DNA of 64,000 bases, taken from assembly GCF_013284035.1 (NCBI RefSeq), contig NZ_CP054141.1, positions 372,001 through 436,000 on the forward strand, written 5' to 3'. Below are positions 42,688 through 51,598 of this stretch, piece after piece. The translations under genes and the position numbers were made by a program. Every line of letters begins with the position of its first letter. Positions within the stretch are counted from its first letter, which is position 1. The notes under the pieces are model-generated. The model was not told where the DNA came from. It did not search any database and worked only from the letters and a program-made list of their open reading frames with translations. The stretch comes from Flavobacterium sp. M31R6. Its GTDB lineage: Bacteria > Bacteroidota > Bacteroidia > Flavobacteriales > Flavobacteriaceae.

Positions 42688-43404
42688 ATGAATACAACCG
42701 CTGATTTAAAAGTCGTTTACTTCCCTTCCTGCATCAACAGAAGCATGGGGAAAAATCATTTTCAAGACTCTGATGATCTTCAATTGACCGAACTGACACA
42801 TCAGTTATTGGTTCGTGCCGGATTTACAATAATTTATCCCGAGTTCATGGACAACCATTGTTGTGGAATGCCTTTTTCGAGCAAAGGTTTTGCCGAAGCC
42901 AACCATGAACAATCCGAGGCATTGGAAAACGACCTTCTGAAAGCTTCTGAAAATGGTAAGTATCCCGTTTTGTATGATATGAGTCCTTGTTTTTACCATT
43001 CAAAAGAAGAATTTTCGAAAGCCTTAAAAATTGTTGATCCTATCGAATTTATGTTGGATTATGTGATGCCACAATTAGTAGTAAAAAACAAAAAAGATAC
43101 GATAGCGGTTTTCCCGGTTTGTTCCGTCAAAAAAATTGGAAAAACAGAACAATTGGTGACCTTGTCTAAACTTTGTGCCGAGAAAGTTACACTTATCGAC
43201 AGCAATTGCTGCGGTTTTGCCGGAGACAGAGGTTTTCTTATCCCCGAATTGAACGAACACGGATTGCGCGATTTAAAAGCTCAAATTCCGACTAACTGCA
43301 AAGAAGGTTATTCCACCAGCAGAACCTGTGAAATTGGTTTTGAAAAAATGAGTGGCATTGATTTTAAATCCATTTTTTATTTGATTGAGGAAGTAACGCG
43401 GTAA
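42688..43404 (+). CDS. CCG-domain Fe-S subunit, C-terminal part of the split dehydrogenase
   Basis: The 238-residue product consists of two CCG (cysteine-rich) domains: VVYFPSCINRSMG with NHCCGMPFSSKGF in the first, VFPVCSVKK with SNCCGFAGDRGF in the second. These bind Fe-S clusters or heterodisulfide-like centres in Dld, GlcF and HdrB. In related genomes this segment is the C-terminus of the FAD protein upstream. The ATG at 42688 follows an A-rich leader and the reading frame is intact, so it is probably a functional separate subunit, not a pseudogene. The preceding 133 bases hold stop codons and a palindrome. Confidence 0.88.
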   Translation: MNTTADLKVVYFPSCINRSMGKNHFQDSDDLQLTELTHQLLVRAGFTIIYPEFMDNHCCGMPFSSKGFAEANHEQSEALENDLLKASENGKYPVLYDMSPCFYHSKEEFSKALKIVDPIEFMLDYVMPQLVVKNKKDTIAVFPVCSVKKIGKTEQLVTLSKLCAEKVTLIDSNCCGFAGDRGFLIPELNEHGLRDLKAQIPTNCKEGYSTSRTCEIGFEKMSGIDFKSIFYLIEEVTR

Positions 43405-43419
43405 AAGATTCAATACCTA

Positions 43420-43449
43420 TTTGCTTCGTTTGCTCCCTTTCCCTCGGGT
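43420..43449 (+). repeat. 29-base dispersed motif, degenerate copy 2
   Basis: TTGCTTCGTTTGCTCCCTTT and the following CCCTCGGGT match the interior of the cassette repeats in 23 of 30 bases. It lies 15 bases after the dehydrogenase stop. Confidence 0.5.
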
Positions 43450-43466
43450 CACTAATTTTCATAATT

Positions 43467-43511
43467 AAAAAAGGATAAAGAATTTTGAGCTCCTTATCCT
43501 TTATCTTTTTT
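43467..43511. terminator. Bidirectional terminator
   Basis: AAAAAAGGATAA / TTATCCTTT stem with flanking A and T runs between converging genes. Confidence 0.7.
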
Positions 43512-44277
43512 ACAAATTCACACCCCCCGAAACTTCAATACGTTGTCCATTTACCCATTTGGCATCATCAGTACACAAAAAAGCAACCACACCTCCAATA
43601 TCATCAGGTAAACCTACTCTTCCCAATGCCGTCAGCGAAGCAATCTGCTGGTTTAACTGCTTGTTATCACGAACCACACCACCGCCAAAATCGGTTTCAA
43701 TAGCACCCGGAGCCACAATATTCACTCTGATTTTTCTTGCTCCCAATTCTTTTGCTTGGTATTTTGTCAATGTTTCCATCGCTCCTTTCATACTGGCATA
43801 GGCAGCATATCCAGGAAATGAAAAGCGGGTCAATCCCGATGAAATATTTACAATTCCACCACCATCATTCATAAGTTCCAAAGCTTTTTGCGTTAGAAAA
43901 AATGGTCCTTTGAACTGTATATTAACCAAGTCATCAAATTGAGCTGTGGTAGTTGTTGCAAAACTTTCGTGAAGACCAACACCTGCATTGTTAATCAAAA
44001 AGTCGATTTTATCGGTTCCGAATGTGTCTTTCAAAGCCGTCTCAACCTTTTGAAAAAATAACTCAAAACTGTTTACTTCAGCAACATTCAATTGAATGAC
44101 TACTGCTTTTTGTCCCAATTTTTCGATCTCAGTTACTACACTATCCGCTTCTTCTTTTTTACTGTTATAAGTTAATACAACATCAAGACCTTTTTTAGCA
44201 AGATTCAAAGCCATATCTTTTCCTAAACCGCGGCTTCCTCCTGTAACTAATGCTATTTTATTGTTTGAATTTACCAT
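43510..44277 (-). CDS. Short-chain dehydrogenase/reductase
   Basis: The ATG at 44277 (MVNSNNKIALVTGGSRGLGK) gives 255 residues, the classic SDR size; the longer frame would extend over the promoter. The motifs are TGGSRGLG (nucleotide binding), NNAGVG, a serine in IVNISSG and Y-x-x-x-K in YAAYASMKGA, then NIVAPGAIETDF. It uses NAD(P)H on an unknown carbonyl. An AraC regulator gene lies 293 bases upstream on the same strand, a common pairing in Flavobacteriia. A very good promoter is present on the minus strand (44334-44305). Confidence 0.92.
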   Translation of the reverse strand: MVNSNNKIALVTGGSRGLGKDMALNLAKKGLDVVLTYNSKKEEADSVVTEIEKLGQKAVVIQLNVAEVNSFELFFQKVETALKDTFGTDKIDFLINNAGVGLHESFATTTTAQFDDLVNIQFKGPFFLTQKALELMNDGGGIVNISSGLTRFSFPGYAAYASMKGAMETLTKYQAKELGARKIRVNIVAPGAIETDFGGGVVRDNKQLNQQIASLTALGRVGLPDDIGGVVAFLCTDDAKWVNGQRIEVSGGVNL

Positions 44278-44304
44278 CTTATATTTTGTTTTAAATTGAT
44301 AGGA

Positions 44305-44334
44305 CAAAATTACTTCAGAAGTGAAGCTCTCCAA
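44305..44334 (-). promoter_or_regulatory. Promoter of the SDR gene
   Basis: On the minus strand: TTG (44334-44332), 19 bases, TAATTTTG (44312-44305); 27 bases before the ATG. The remaining gap to 44570 is AT-rich with an imperfect ATCTGC/GCAGAT palindrome. Confidence 0.7.
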
Positions 44335-44570
44335 TTGCAAATATCAATCGATAGTTTGCAAAATTCAAATAGTATAATTCCTTAGCCAAAAAAGAAGACA
44401 GCTAAAAACATCCTTTTAAATCTGCAAAATCTGCGTGCCATTATATTATTTTCAAGCAGATTCGACAGATTTTATTTTTAGGAATTCCTTATTAAACAGT
44501 TATCCAACTTAAATGAACTTATATTCCTTATCTGGTAAAAAAAAGGGTTGGCCTTACATCTCTTATTTGT

Positions 44571-45500
44571 TTAAACTCTAAAAGCTATAGGAGTAAATGC
44601 TGTTTGCTTTTTGAAAAAATTAGAAAAATGTGCCAGCTCTTCAAAACCTAGTGAATAGGCTATTTCCGAAATGTTCCAATCCGTTTCTTTCAATAAAATT
44701 TTGGCCTCATGAATCAACCGGTCGCTTATTAATTCGGTGGTTGTTTTTCCTGTATTTTCCTTTAGAACTTTATTGAGATGATTGACGTGAATGCCCAAAC
44801 GAGCTGCAAAATCTTTAGCCGATTTTAATTCCAAGCGTTGACGAGGCGATTCAATAGGGAATTGTCTTTCGAGTAATTCTGCAAATAAGGAAGAAACCCT
44901 AGCCGCCGAATTATGCTTGGAATACAAGGCTGTCACGGGTTGCAGTTTTTGTCCAAAATGAATCAGCTCCGCCACATAGTTCCGAATCAAATCATATTTA
45001 TACACATAATCCGAATTGATTTCTTGATGTATTTTTTTGAAAATCAAATCAACAGCAACAGTATCATCTTCCGTTAACTGAAAAATGGGATAACCATCCG
45101 TTTTAAAAATAGGTAGTTTATCCAAATCTATCCCGCTTTTGTCCTTAGTTAAAAACTCTGTGGTAAAAACACAGAAATGTCCGGATTGTTGGGTCTCCTG
45201 CGGAACATAATTATAAGGAATTTTGGGTGTAGCAAATAAAAGTGCATTTTCTTCTATTTCGACTATGCGGTCGGCATACTCCACTCTGTTTTTGCCTCGA
45301 ATCAAGCTTATTTTATAATAGGCTCTTCGGTCATAAGGCATAAAAGACTTTTCCTTTAGCCTTTCATAAAGTTCTTTGATATTGAAAACATTGAAATGTC
45401 CAATTTCTTTTTGAATATCCTTGGGTAATAATGAGCTTGTTTCTATACTGGAGTCACCGGAAATTTCCTGGTAGAAATCCTCTATTGATTTTGATTTCAT
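44571..45500 (-). CDS. AraC family transcriptional regulator
   Basis: The start is set at the ATG at 45500 (MKSKSIEDFYQEISGDSS), giving 309 residues. The N-terminal 180 residues form a cupin-like sensing domain (YYKISLIRGKNRVEYADRIV, ENALLFATPKIPYNY) and the C-terminal 100 residues hold two helix-turn-helix units: AKDFAARLGIHVNHLNKVLK and NISEIAYSLGFEELAHFSNF, ending KKQTAFTPIAFR, the AraC signature. It lies upstream of the SDR gene on the same strand and likely controls it. The ligand is unknown. TATATTTG on the minus strand at 45529-45522 is its -7 element. Confidence 0.92.
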   Translation of the reverse strand: MKSKSIEDFYQEISGDSSIETSSLLPKDIQKEIGHFNVFNIKELYERLKEKSFMPYDRRAYYKISLIRGKNRVEYADRIVEIEENALLFATPKIPYNYVPQETQQSGHFCVFTTEFLTKDKSGIDLDKLPIFKTDGYPIFQLTEDDTVAVDLIFKKIHQEINSDYVYKYDLIRNYVAELIHFGQKLQPVTALYSKHNSAARVSSLFAELLERQFPIESPRQRLELKSAKDFAARLGIHVNHLNKVLKENTGKTTTELISDRLIHEAKILLKETDWNISEIAYSLGFEELAHFSNFFKKQTAFTPIAFRV

Positions 45501-45521
45501 GGAAAATGAATTTGTAAAAAT

Positions 45522-45529
45522 CAAATATA
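45522..45529 (-). promoter_or_regulatory. -7 element for the AraC-family gene
   Basis: TATATTTG on the minus strand, 21 bases before the ATG. Confidence 0.45.
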
Positions 45530-45628
45530 CGATTATTTACAACTAACTGCTTTCCCCATTTTAAAATTAATAAAGTCAAACATTTTTCATATTTTAGCTT
45601 AAATTATTAACCTACAACCAAATAAATT

Positions 45629-46126
45629 ATGGAAGAAAAATACGTTGTTAATCAAACATTAAAAAGGATTGAACCTATTGAAAAGAAATGCAGCTTCTGC
45701 CGAAAAAAAGAAATGTCATTGATGGACAGCTGTTTTTTCCAAACCCTTTATCTTGAACAAAAAAGAGCTAATTATCTTGTGGTACGAAAAGTAAATTTTA
45801 ACAAAGTATCTATTGGTGTTCCCAGATGTGAAAGTTGCAAATCCATACATGATGAATCGGGAACAAAGGCCAAAAAATATATTTTTATCGCAGCTGGTAT
45901 AATACTTGTTTTGCCAATGTTGTTCTCTTTCAGTTTGGATACTTTAACAAGCGCAATTATACCTGCTTTAATTGTTTTAGTTGCCGGTTTTTTGCTTAAA
46001 AATTATATTACTGAAAAAATAGTTTTTAATACCGATATTCTTTCTGAAAAAGTCGGCGCTGAATACAGCGTAATCGTTCAGGAATTCCTTGAGGAAGGTT
46101 GGCAATACGAACAACCAGAAGCTTAA
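45629..46126 (+). CDS. Hypothetical membrane protein with a zinc-ribbon-like N-terminus
   Basis: I do not recognise the family of this 165-residue protein. Four cysteines form two CxxC pairs, CSFC (residues 21-24) and CESC (about 73-76), likely a metal site. Two membrane helices follow (IFIAAGIILVLPMLFSFSLD and AIIPALIVLVAGFLLKNYI), then a soluble tail. The layout suggests a cytoplasmic metal-binding head anchored in the inner membrane. It is single, divergent from the AraC gene and followed by a good terminator. Confidence 0.72.
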   Translation: MEEKYVVNQTLKRIEPIEKKCSFCRKKEMSLMDSCFFQTLYLEQKRANYLVVRKVNFNKVSIGVPRCESCKSIHDESGTKAKKYIFIAAGIILVLPMLFSFSLDTLTSAIIPALIVLVAGFLLKNYITEKIVFNTDILSEKVGAEYSVIVQEFLEEGWQYEQPEA

Positions 46127-46143
46127 AAACCCTTTACATTATA

Positions 46144-46179
46144 AAAATAACCGTTGAAATATCAGCGGTTATTTTATTT
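46144..46179 (+). terminator. Terminator
   Basis: AAATAACCG / CGGTTATTT stem with an A/T-rich tail after the zinc-ribbon membrane protein gene. Confidence 0.75.
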
Positions 46180-46286
46180 AATCTAAAAAGTAAATCGTCA
46201 TACCAATCTTTTTTATTGGCTTTTAAAAACAAATGCTGGAGTTTAACTAATCGTTTCGTTTTCAAACATTAAACAAAATTTTTATT

Positions 46287-49200
46287 CTACTCCCCGCCCA
46301 ACAACTCCATCAATTCCAAAGCTCTTCTGGTAGATTTCACATTATCAAAAGTCAATAACAGTCGTAAACCGTTTGGGGTTTGCTTTTCTTTCATAACACA
46401 AATATTGCTGTGGGTTTGCACAAACTGAATCACTTTATGGAAACGTTTGGAATGATAAAAATCGGATTGTTGATCGGAGACAAAATAGCCAATCATCTTG
46501 CCTTTTTTCATTACCAGTTTTTCGATTCCTACTCGAGTGGCAATCCATTTGATGCGGATACTGTTCATTAAGGCTAAGGCTCTTGGAGGCATTGGACCAA
46601 AACGGTCGATTAGTTTGTTTTGGAAAACAACCAGTTCTTCCTCGTTTTTCACGTCTGCCAATTCGTTGTACAAGCTCAAACGCTCCGTGACATTATTGAT
46701 ATATTCATCTGAAAACAACAACTCAAAATCAGTGTCGATTTGCAGATCTTTTACATACTCCTTGGTTTCGATATTATTCTCTTCAGGGTATAAATCTTTG
46801 AATTCGTTTTCCTTTAATTCCTCGATGGCCTCGTTCATGATTTTTTGGTAGGTATCAAAACCAATATCATTGATGAAACCACTTTGTTCTCCTCCCAATA
46901 AATCTCCTGCACCACGAATCTCAAGATCTTTCATCGCAATATTCAAACCGCTTCCCAATTCGCTGAATTGCTCCAAAGCCTGAATTCGTTTCCTTGCATC
47001 TTCGGTCATGTGTGAATACGGCGGACAGATGAAATAGCAAAATGCTTTCTTGTTGCTACGCCCTACTCGACCTCTCATTTGATGCAAATCAGACAAACCG
47101 AAATTATTGGCATTATTGATGAAAATAGTATTCGCATTCGGGACGTCCAATCCGCTTTCGATAATTGTTGTCGCCACCAAAACATCGAATTCACCGTTCA
47201 TAAAGGCGAGCATCAATTCTTCGAGTTTAGCGCCTTCCATTTGTCCGTGTCCAATTCCCACTCGGGCATTTGGAACCAATCGCTGAATCATTCCTGCAAA
47301 TTCCTTGATGTTTTCGATTCTATTATTGATAAAGAAAACCTGTCCGTTGCGCTGAATTTCATACGAAATCGCATCGCGAATCAGCTCTTCATTAAACCCA
47401 ACCACATTCGTTTCTATAGGATATCTGTTTGGCGGAGGTGTTGTAATTACCGATAAATCGCGAGCTGCCATCAACGAAAACTGCAAAGTTCTCGGGATTG
47501 GGGTTGCCGTCAATGTCAAGGTATCAACATTGGCCGCTATGGTTTTAAGTTTGTCTTTTACGTTAACGCCAAATTTCTGTTCCTCATCGACAATCAATAA
47601 TCCAAGGTCTTTGAAAACCACATTTTTGTTAACCAATTGGTGTGTTCCTATGACGATATCTAGTTTGCCTTCGGCTAGTTGTTTTAAGGTTTCAGCCTTT
47701 TGTTTGGCAGTTCTAAAGCGGTTCAAATAACCAATAGAAACCGGCATATCTTTTAGCCTTTCGCTAAAAGTACGGTAATGCTGATACGCCAAGATAGTCG
47801 TTGGAACTAGAATTGCCACTTGTTTTGAATTGTCCACAGCCTTGAAAGCCGCACGAATCGCCACCTCGGTTTTACCAAATCCTACATCACCACAAACCAA
47901 ACGATCCATAGGGCGCTCGCTCTCCATATCGGCTTTGACTTCTTGGGTCGATTTGATTTGGTCCGGCGTGTCTTCGTAGATAAACGAACTTTCCAACTCG
48001 TTTTGCAGGTAACTGTCGGGAGCAAACTGGAATCCTTTTTCCAATCGGCGTTTGGCATACAGCTGAATCAAATTGAATGCAATATGTTTGACTCTTGCTT
48101 TGGTTTTTTGTTTTAAAGTCTTCCAAGCACTAGACCCTAATTTATAAATTTTGGGTGGTGTTCCGTCTTTTCCGTTGTATTTTGAAATCTTGTGCAGCGA
48201 GTGAATACTCACATACACGATGTCATTATCGGCATACACGAGCTTGATTGCTTCCTGTGTTTTGCCTTCTACCTGTATTTTTTGCAGTCCGCCAAACTTC
48301 CCGATTCCATGGTCGATATGCGTTACATAATCCCCAACAGACAAAGTCGTAAGTTCTTTTAAGGTTAAATTCTGTTTTTTCGAATAGCCGTTTTTGATGC
48401 TAAATTTATGGTAGCGCTCAAAAATCTGATGATCAGTATAACAAGTAATTTGATTTTCCTGATCGATGAAACCTTGGTACAATGGCAAAACAATCGTCTT
48501 GTATTGCTTGCGAATATTTTCGGAATTAGCTTCATCCAAAGATTCGAATATATCGTGAAAACGCTTTGTCTGCGCCTCATTCGAACAAAGCAAATAATTT
48601 TGATACCCATTAAAATGGTTATCGCTCAAATTATTCAGCAACAAATCAAACTGTTTATTGAACGACGGTTGCGGCTGAATGTGAAATTCAAACTTTTTGG
48701 TCGTTTTAAAAACAGGCTTAGAATTGAATTCGACAACCGAAAAATCCAACGCTCTTTTTACAAATTCCTTTTGGTTCAGAAATAATTGTTCTGGCGTGGC
48801 GTGCTTGATATCTTTGGATAATTTCTCAAAAGCTTCTTCGGCTCTGCCAAATTGCTTATCCAATTCGTATAAAAGATTCTCGGTGTTTTGAAAAAACAAA
48901 ACCGTTCTTTCAGCTATATAATCTAGAAAACTCTCTCTGTTTTCCTGAAAAACTTTATTCTCGACATTCGGAATAATGGTAATTTTTTTCTGTTTCTCTA
49001 ATGACAATTGTGTGCCAACATCAAAACTGCGGATACTTTCGACTTCATTCCCAAAAAATTCTATTCGGTACGGATTATCATTCGAAAATGAAAACACATC
49101 GACAATTCCACCACGAACAGAGAATTCGCCGGGTTCCGTGATAAAATCTACCCTTTTAAATTCGTATTCAAACAGCACTTCGTTCAAGAAATCAATCGAA

Positions 49201-49667
49201 ATTTTATCGCCTAAACTTACTTTTAAAGTGTTTTGATCCAAGTTTTTTCGGGTCACCACTTTTTCAAAAAGCGCCTCGGGATAGGTAATGATGATTGCTG
49301 GTTTTTTGCGGGAATTGATTCGGTTGAGTACCTCAGCGCGAAGCAAAACATTCGCATTGTCGGTTTCTTCAATTTGGTATGGACGACGGAAAGAACCAGG
49401 ATAAAACAACACATCCTGCTCGCCTATCATTTGTTCCAAATCGTTCAAATAATACGCCGCTTCTTCCTTGTTGTTCAAAACCACCAAAAAAGGAAGTTCC
49501 GATTTCTTGAAAACAGACTGAATCACAAAGGAAGCCGCAGATCCCAACAAACCGTCCAATTGCATTTTTACCTGATTGTTTTCCAACAAACGCGCCACAA
49601 TCTGAGCCGTTTTTGGAGAAGAATCATAAACCGAATATATAGTTGCTTTACTCAACGCGTGGTTCAT
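46287..49667 (-). CDS. mfd: Transcription-repair coupling factor
   Basis: Mfd removes RNA polymerase stalled at DNA damage and recruits UvrA. Starting at the ATG at 49667 (MNHALSKATIYSVYDSSPKT) gives 1126 residues, close to the family norm of about 1150; a longer frame reading runs into a neighbouring gene's Pro/Gly/Asn tail and is rejected. Visible parts, N to C: UvrB-like domain (LLGSAASFVIQSVF), RNA polymerase interaction domain starting SVGDYVTHIDHGIGKFGGLQ, helicase motifs CGDVGFGKTEVAIRAAFKA, VDEEQKFGV, TLTATPIPRTL, TTIIESGLDVPNANT, QMRGRVGRS, and the C-terminal TRCF domain. Its first 20 bases overlap the end of the upstream lipoprotein gene. Confidence 0.97.
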   Translation of the reverse strand: MNHALSKATIYSVYDSSPKTAQIVARLLENNQVKMQLDGLLGSAASFVIQSVFKKSELPFLVVLNNKEEAAYYLNDLEQMIGEQDVLFYPGSFRRPYQIEETDNANVLLRAEVLNRINSRKKPAIIITYPEALFEKVVTRKNLDQNTLKVSLGDKISIDFLNEVLFEYEFKRVDFITEPGEFSVRGGIVDVFSFSNDNPYRIEFFGNEVESIRSFDVGTQLSLEKQKKITIIPNVENKVFQENRESFLDYIAERTVLFFQNTENLLYELDKQFGRAEEAFEKLSKDIKHATPEQLFLNQKEFVKRALDFSVVEFNSKPVFKTTKKFEFHIQPQPSFNKQFDLLLNNLSDNHFNGYQNYLLCSNEAQTKRFHDIFESLDEANSENIRKQYKTIVLPLYQGFIDQENQITCYTDHQIFERYHKFSIKNGYSKKQNLTLKELTTLSVGDYVTHIDHGIGKFGGLQKIQVEGKTQEAIKLVYADNDIVYVSIHSLHKISKYNGKDGTPPKIYKLGSSAWKTLKQKTKARVKHIAFNLIQLYAKRRLEKGFQFAPDSYLQNELESSFIYEDTPDQIKSTQEVKADMESERPMDRLVCGDVGFGKTEVAIRAAFKAVDNSKQVAILVPTTILAYQHYRTFSERLKDMPVSIGYLNRFRTAKQKAETLKQLAEGKLDIVIGTHQLVNKNVVFKDLGLLIVDEEQKFGVNVKDKLKTIAANVDTLTLTATPIPRTLQFSLMAARDLSVITTPPPNRYPIETNVVGFNEELIRDAISYEIQRNGQVFFINNRIENIKEFAGMIQRLVPNARVGIGHGQMEGAKLEELMLAFMNGEFDVLVATTIIESGLDVPNANTIFINNANNFGLSDLHQMRGRVGRSNKKAFCYFICPPYSHMTEDARKRIQALEQFSELGSGLNIAMKDLEIRGAGDLLGGEQSGFINDIGFDTYQKIMNEAIEELKENEFKDLYPEENNIETKEYVKDLQIDTDFELLFSDEYINNVTERLSLYNELADVKNEEELVVFQNKLIDRFGPMPPRALALMNSIRIKWIATRVGIEKLVMKKGKMIGYFVSDQQSDFYHSKRFHKVIQFVQTHSNICVMKEKQTPNGLRLLLTFDNVKSTRRALELMELLGGE

Positions 49668-50361
49668 TTGAATTTTTTGGACTGGTCGCACCTCCCGGAT
49701 TCCCAGGTATTGTCTGATTCCCTGGCATTTTCGGATTTCCGCGTAATGTCGGGTTTCCGGGCGTTGCCGTACTTCCTGGCATTGCTGGATTTCCTGCTTG
49801 TATCGCTCTTGTAGTGTCAAGCATCATCAATAATTCGGATTCTCCAACTTCCAATGGAATTTTGCTTTTCTCAACAATTTTATCCATTTGTCTTTGCAAT
49901 GAAACCAGCTCCAAATTAATTTCTGCAAGACGTTCGGTTACTTTTTTATCCGAAACTTTATCAAGATTAATATATAAATCCAACATTCGAACTTGGGTAA
50001 TCAAAGTTGCAATTCGGCTTCTTATCTGTGGGTTGTCAAATTGAGTGGGAATATTGGTGTTCAAAGCCATCACTTTGGTCGATAGCGCCTTGGCTTTCTT
50101 TTGAAAAGCCGTAATTGTTTTCTTTGGCTTAACGGACAACTCTTCCATAAAAGCTCTCCACTCTGGCCAAGTCTTCATAGTAGCTTCTGAAGTTGTGTTG
50201 ATAGGGGTATCAATAAAATTCCACCCTTTATCTATTGTTTTAAAAATTAATTCTTTCTTTTTTGCATCCCTTAAATTATCGGCAAGTCTTACATCATTGT
50301 CGTCTTTACACGAAAACTGCATCAAAAGCACCAAAAAAAGTAGCGTTAATTTATTGTTCAT
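49648..50361 (-). CDS. Putative lipoprotein with a PGN-repeat tail
   Basis: The 237-residue product begins with a lipoprotein signal (LLFLVLLMQFSC, cysteine at residue 18). The body (20-185) is helical, with coiled-coil-like stretches (VTERLAEINLELVSLQRQMD). The last 45 residues are a degenerate repeat of Asn-Pro-x-Met-Pro-Gly-type units (NPAMPGSTATPGNPTLRGNP and on), encoded by a minisatellite at 49691-49797. I do not recognise the family. The 3' end overlaps mfd by 20 bases. Its promoter (minus strand 50410-50381) is built into a tandem repeat. A surface or periplasmic location is inferred from the signal. Confidence 0.72.
   Translation of the reverse strand: MNNKLTLLFLVLLMQFSCKDDNDVRLADNLRDAKKKELIFKTIDKGWNFIDTPINTTSEATMKTWPEWRAFMEELSVKPKKTITAFQKKAKALSTKVMALNTNIPTQFDNPQIRSRIATLITQVRMLDLYINLDKVSDKKVTERLAEINLELVSLQRQMDKIVEKSKIPLEVGESELLMMLDTTRAIQAGNPAMPGSTATPGNPTLRGNPKMPGNQTIPGNPGGATSPKNSNEPRVE
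49691..49797. repeat. Minisatellite in the lipoprotein gene
   Basis: Imperfect units of about 15-18 bases with the core GGATTTCC and CTGGCATT encode the PGN-type tail. Confidence 0.7.
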
Positions 50362-50380
50362 TTCTAAATTATTTGAGTCA

Positions 50381-50410
50381 CAAAGTTACAAAGTAAATTT
50401 ACAATGGCAA
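50381..50410 (-). promoter_or_regulatory. Promoter of the lipoprotein gene
   Basis: On the minus strand: TTG (50410-50408), 19 bases, TAACTTTG (50388-50381); 20 bases before the ATG. The TTG belongs to the adjoining CAATGG tandem repeat. Confidence 0.65.
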
Positions 50411-50488
50411 TTTCAATGACAATATCAATGGCAATGACAATGGTAAATTCAATAACAATTTCAATGGAAACGGCAATTTTAATGACAG
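50396..50488. repeat. Low-complexity tandem repeat (CAATGRCAATTT-like)
   Basis: About 90 bases of 6- and 12-base units such as CAATGGCAATTT and CAATGACAATAT between two divergent genes. Confidence 0.8.
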
Positions 50489-50589
50489 AATATTAACACC
50501 AACAATTACGACCTTTTGTTGATTTTAGCTATTTTTTTACAATATCTACAAAAATGATTATCTTTATTCCTGATAATTTACGAAATCGT

Positions 50590-50597
50590 TATATTTG
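50590..50597 (+). promoter_or_regulatory. -7 element for the threonine dehydrogenase gene
   Basis: TATATTTG fits TAnnTTTG; no TTG at the usual distance. Confidence 0.45.
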
Positions 50598-50616
50598 CAT
50601 TTCAAAACAACACACA

Positions 50617-51579
50617 ATGAATCCAAAGATCTTAATTATTGGTGCTTGCGGGCAAATCGGTACCGAATTGACCCACGAACTCAGAGCCATTTATGGAACC
50701 GAGAATGTTATTGCTTCTGACATTCGAAAGCTGAATAACGATGTCGTGAATTCTGGTCCTTTTGAGGTAATAAATGCCTTGGATTTTAACCAAATCGAAC
50801 ATTTGGTAGAACTTCACCAAATTACCGACGTGTATTTGATGGCTGCCTTACTCTCTGCAACTGCCGAAAAAAACCCTGCCTTTGCTTGGGATTTAAATAT
50901 GAATTCATTGTTTCACGTTTTGAATTTGGCGAAAGCCGGAAAAATAAAAAAAATATTCTGGCCTTCGAGTATCGCCGTTTTTGGCCCTACAACCCCAAAG
51001 GAAAACACGCCACAATACACCATTATGGAACCTTCAACCGTCTATGGAATCAGTAAACAGGCCGGTGAAAGATGGTGTGAATACTACCACAACATTTTTG
51101 GGGTCGATGTAAGAAGCGTCCGTTACCCAGGATTAATCAGCTGGACAACATTACCCGGCGGAGGAACCACTGATTATGCCGTAGATATTTACCACAAAGC
51201 ATTAAGCGATAGAAAATACGAGTGCTTTTTGAACTCCGAAACCAAAATGCCAATGATGTATATGGACGACGCTATTGCCGCCACCATCAATATCATGAAA
51301 GCACCTGTTGAACAAATTAAGATACGCTCTTCTTATAATTTGGCCGCCATGAGTTTCACTCCAACCGAAATTGCTGCCGAAATCAAAAAGCACATTCCGG
51401 AACTGGAAATAACATACGCACCAGACTTTCGTCAAAAGATTGCCGACAGTTGGCCTGCCAGTATCGACGACTCCCGCGCAAGAGAAGACTGGGGTTGGAA
51501 CCACGAATTTGACCTGGAAATGATGACCGTCGATATGCTGAAAAATCTAGCGCCTCAATACAACACCGATTTACAATAA
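50617..51579 (+). CDS. NAD-dependent epimerase-type L-threonine 3-dehydrogenase
   Basis: The ATG at 50617 (MNPKILIIGACGQIGTELTH) gives 320 residues. The Rossmann GACGQIGTEL at 9-18 and the YGISKQAGE (Y-x-x-x-K) motif near 145 mark the extended SDR fold; SSIAVFGPTTPKENTPQYT, RYPGLISWTTLPGGGTTDYA and MYMDDAI match the short-chain threonine dehydrogenases of Bacteroidota, which oxidise L-threonine to 2-amino-3-ketobutyrate. Other sugar-nucleotide epimerases are excluded by the GGGTTDYA segment. A TATATTTG -7 element at 50590-50597 lies 19 bases before the ATG. Confidence 0.9.
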   Translation: MNPKILIIGACGQIGTELTHELRAIYGTENVIASDIRKLNNDVVNSGPFEVINALDFNQIEHLVELHQITDVYLMAALLSATAEKNPAFAWDLNMNSLFHVLNLAKAGKIKKIFWPSSIAVFGPTTPKENTPQYTIMEPSTVYGISKQAGERWCEYYHNIFGVDVRSVRYPGLISWTTLPGGGTTDYAVDIYHKALSDRKYECFLNSETKMPMMYMDDAIAATINIMKAPVEQIKIRSSYNLAAMSFTPTEIAAEIKKHIPELEITYAPDFRQKIADSWPASIDDSRAREDWGWNHEFDLEMMTVDMLKNLAPQYNTDLQ

Positions 51580-51598
51580 CACACCAATTAATATTTCT

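Noticed and set aside
49668..49820. Extended N-terminus of Mfd
   Set aside because: It overlaps the lipoprotein gene in another frame and reads the minisatellite; Mfd homologues start near MNHALSKATIYS.
50396..50488. CRISPR-like array
   Set aside because: Units are only 6-12 bases without spacers, a simple tandem repeat.
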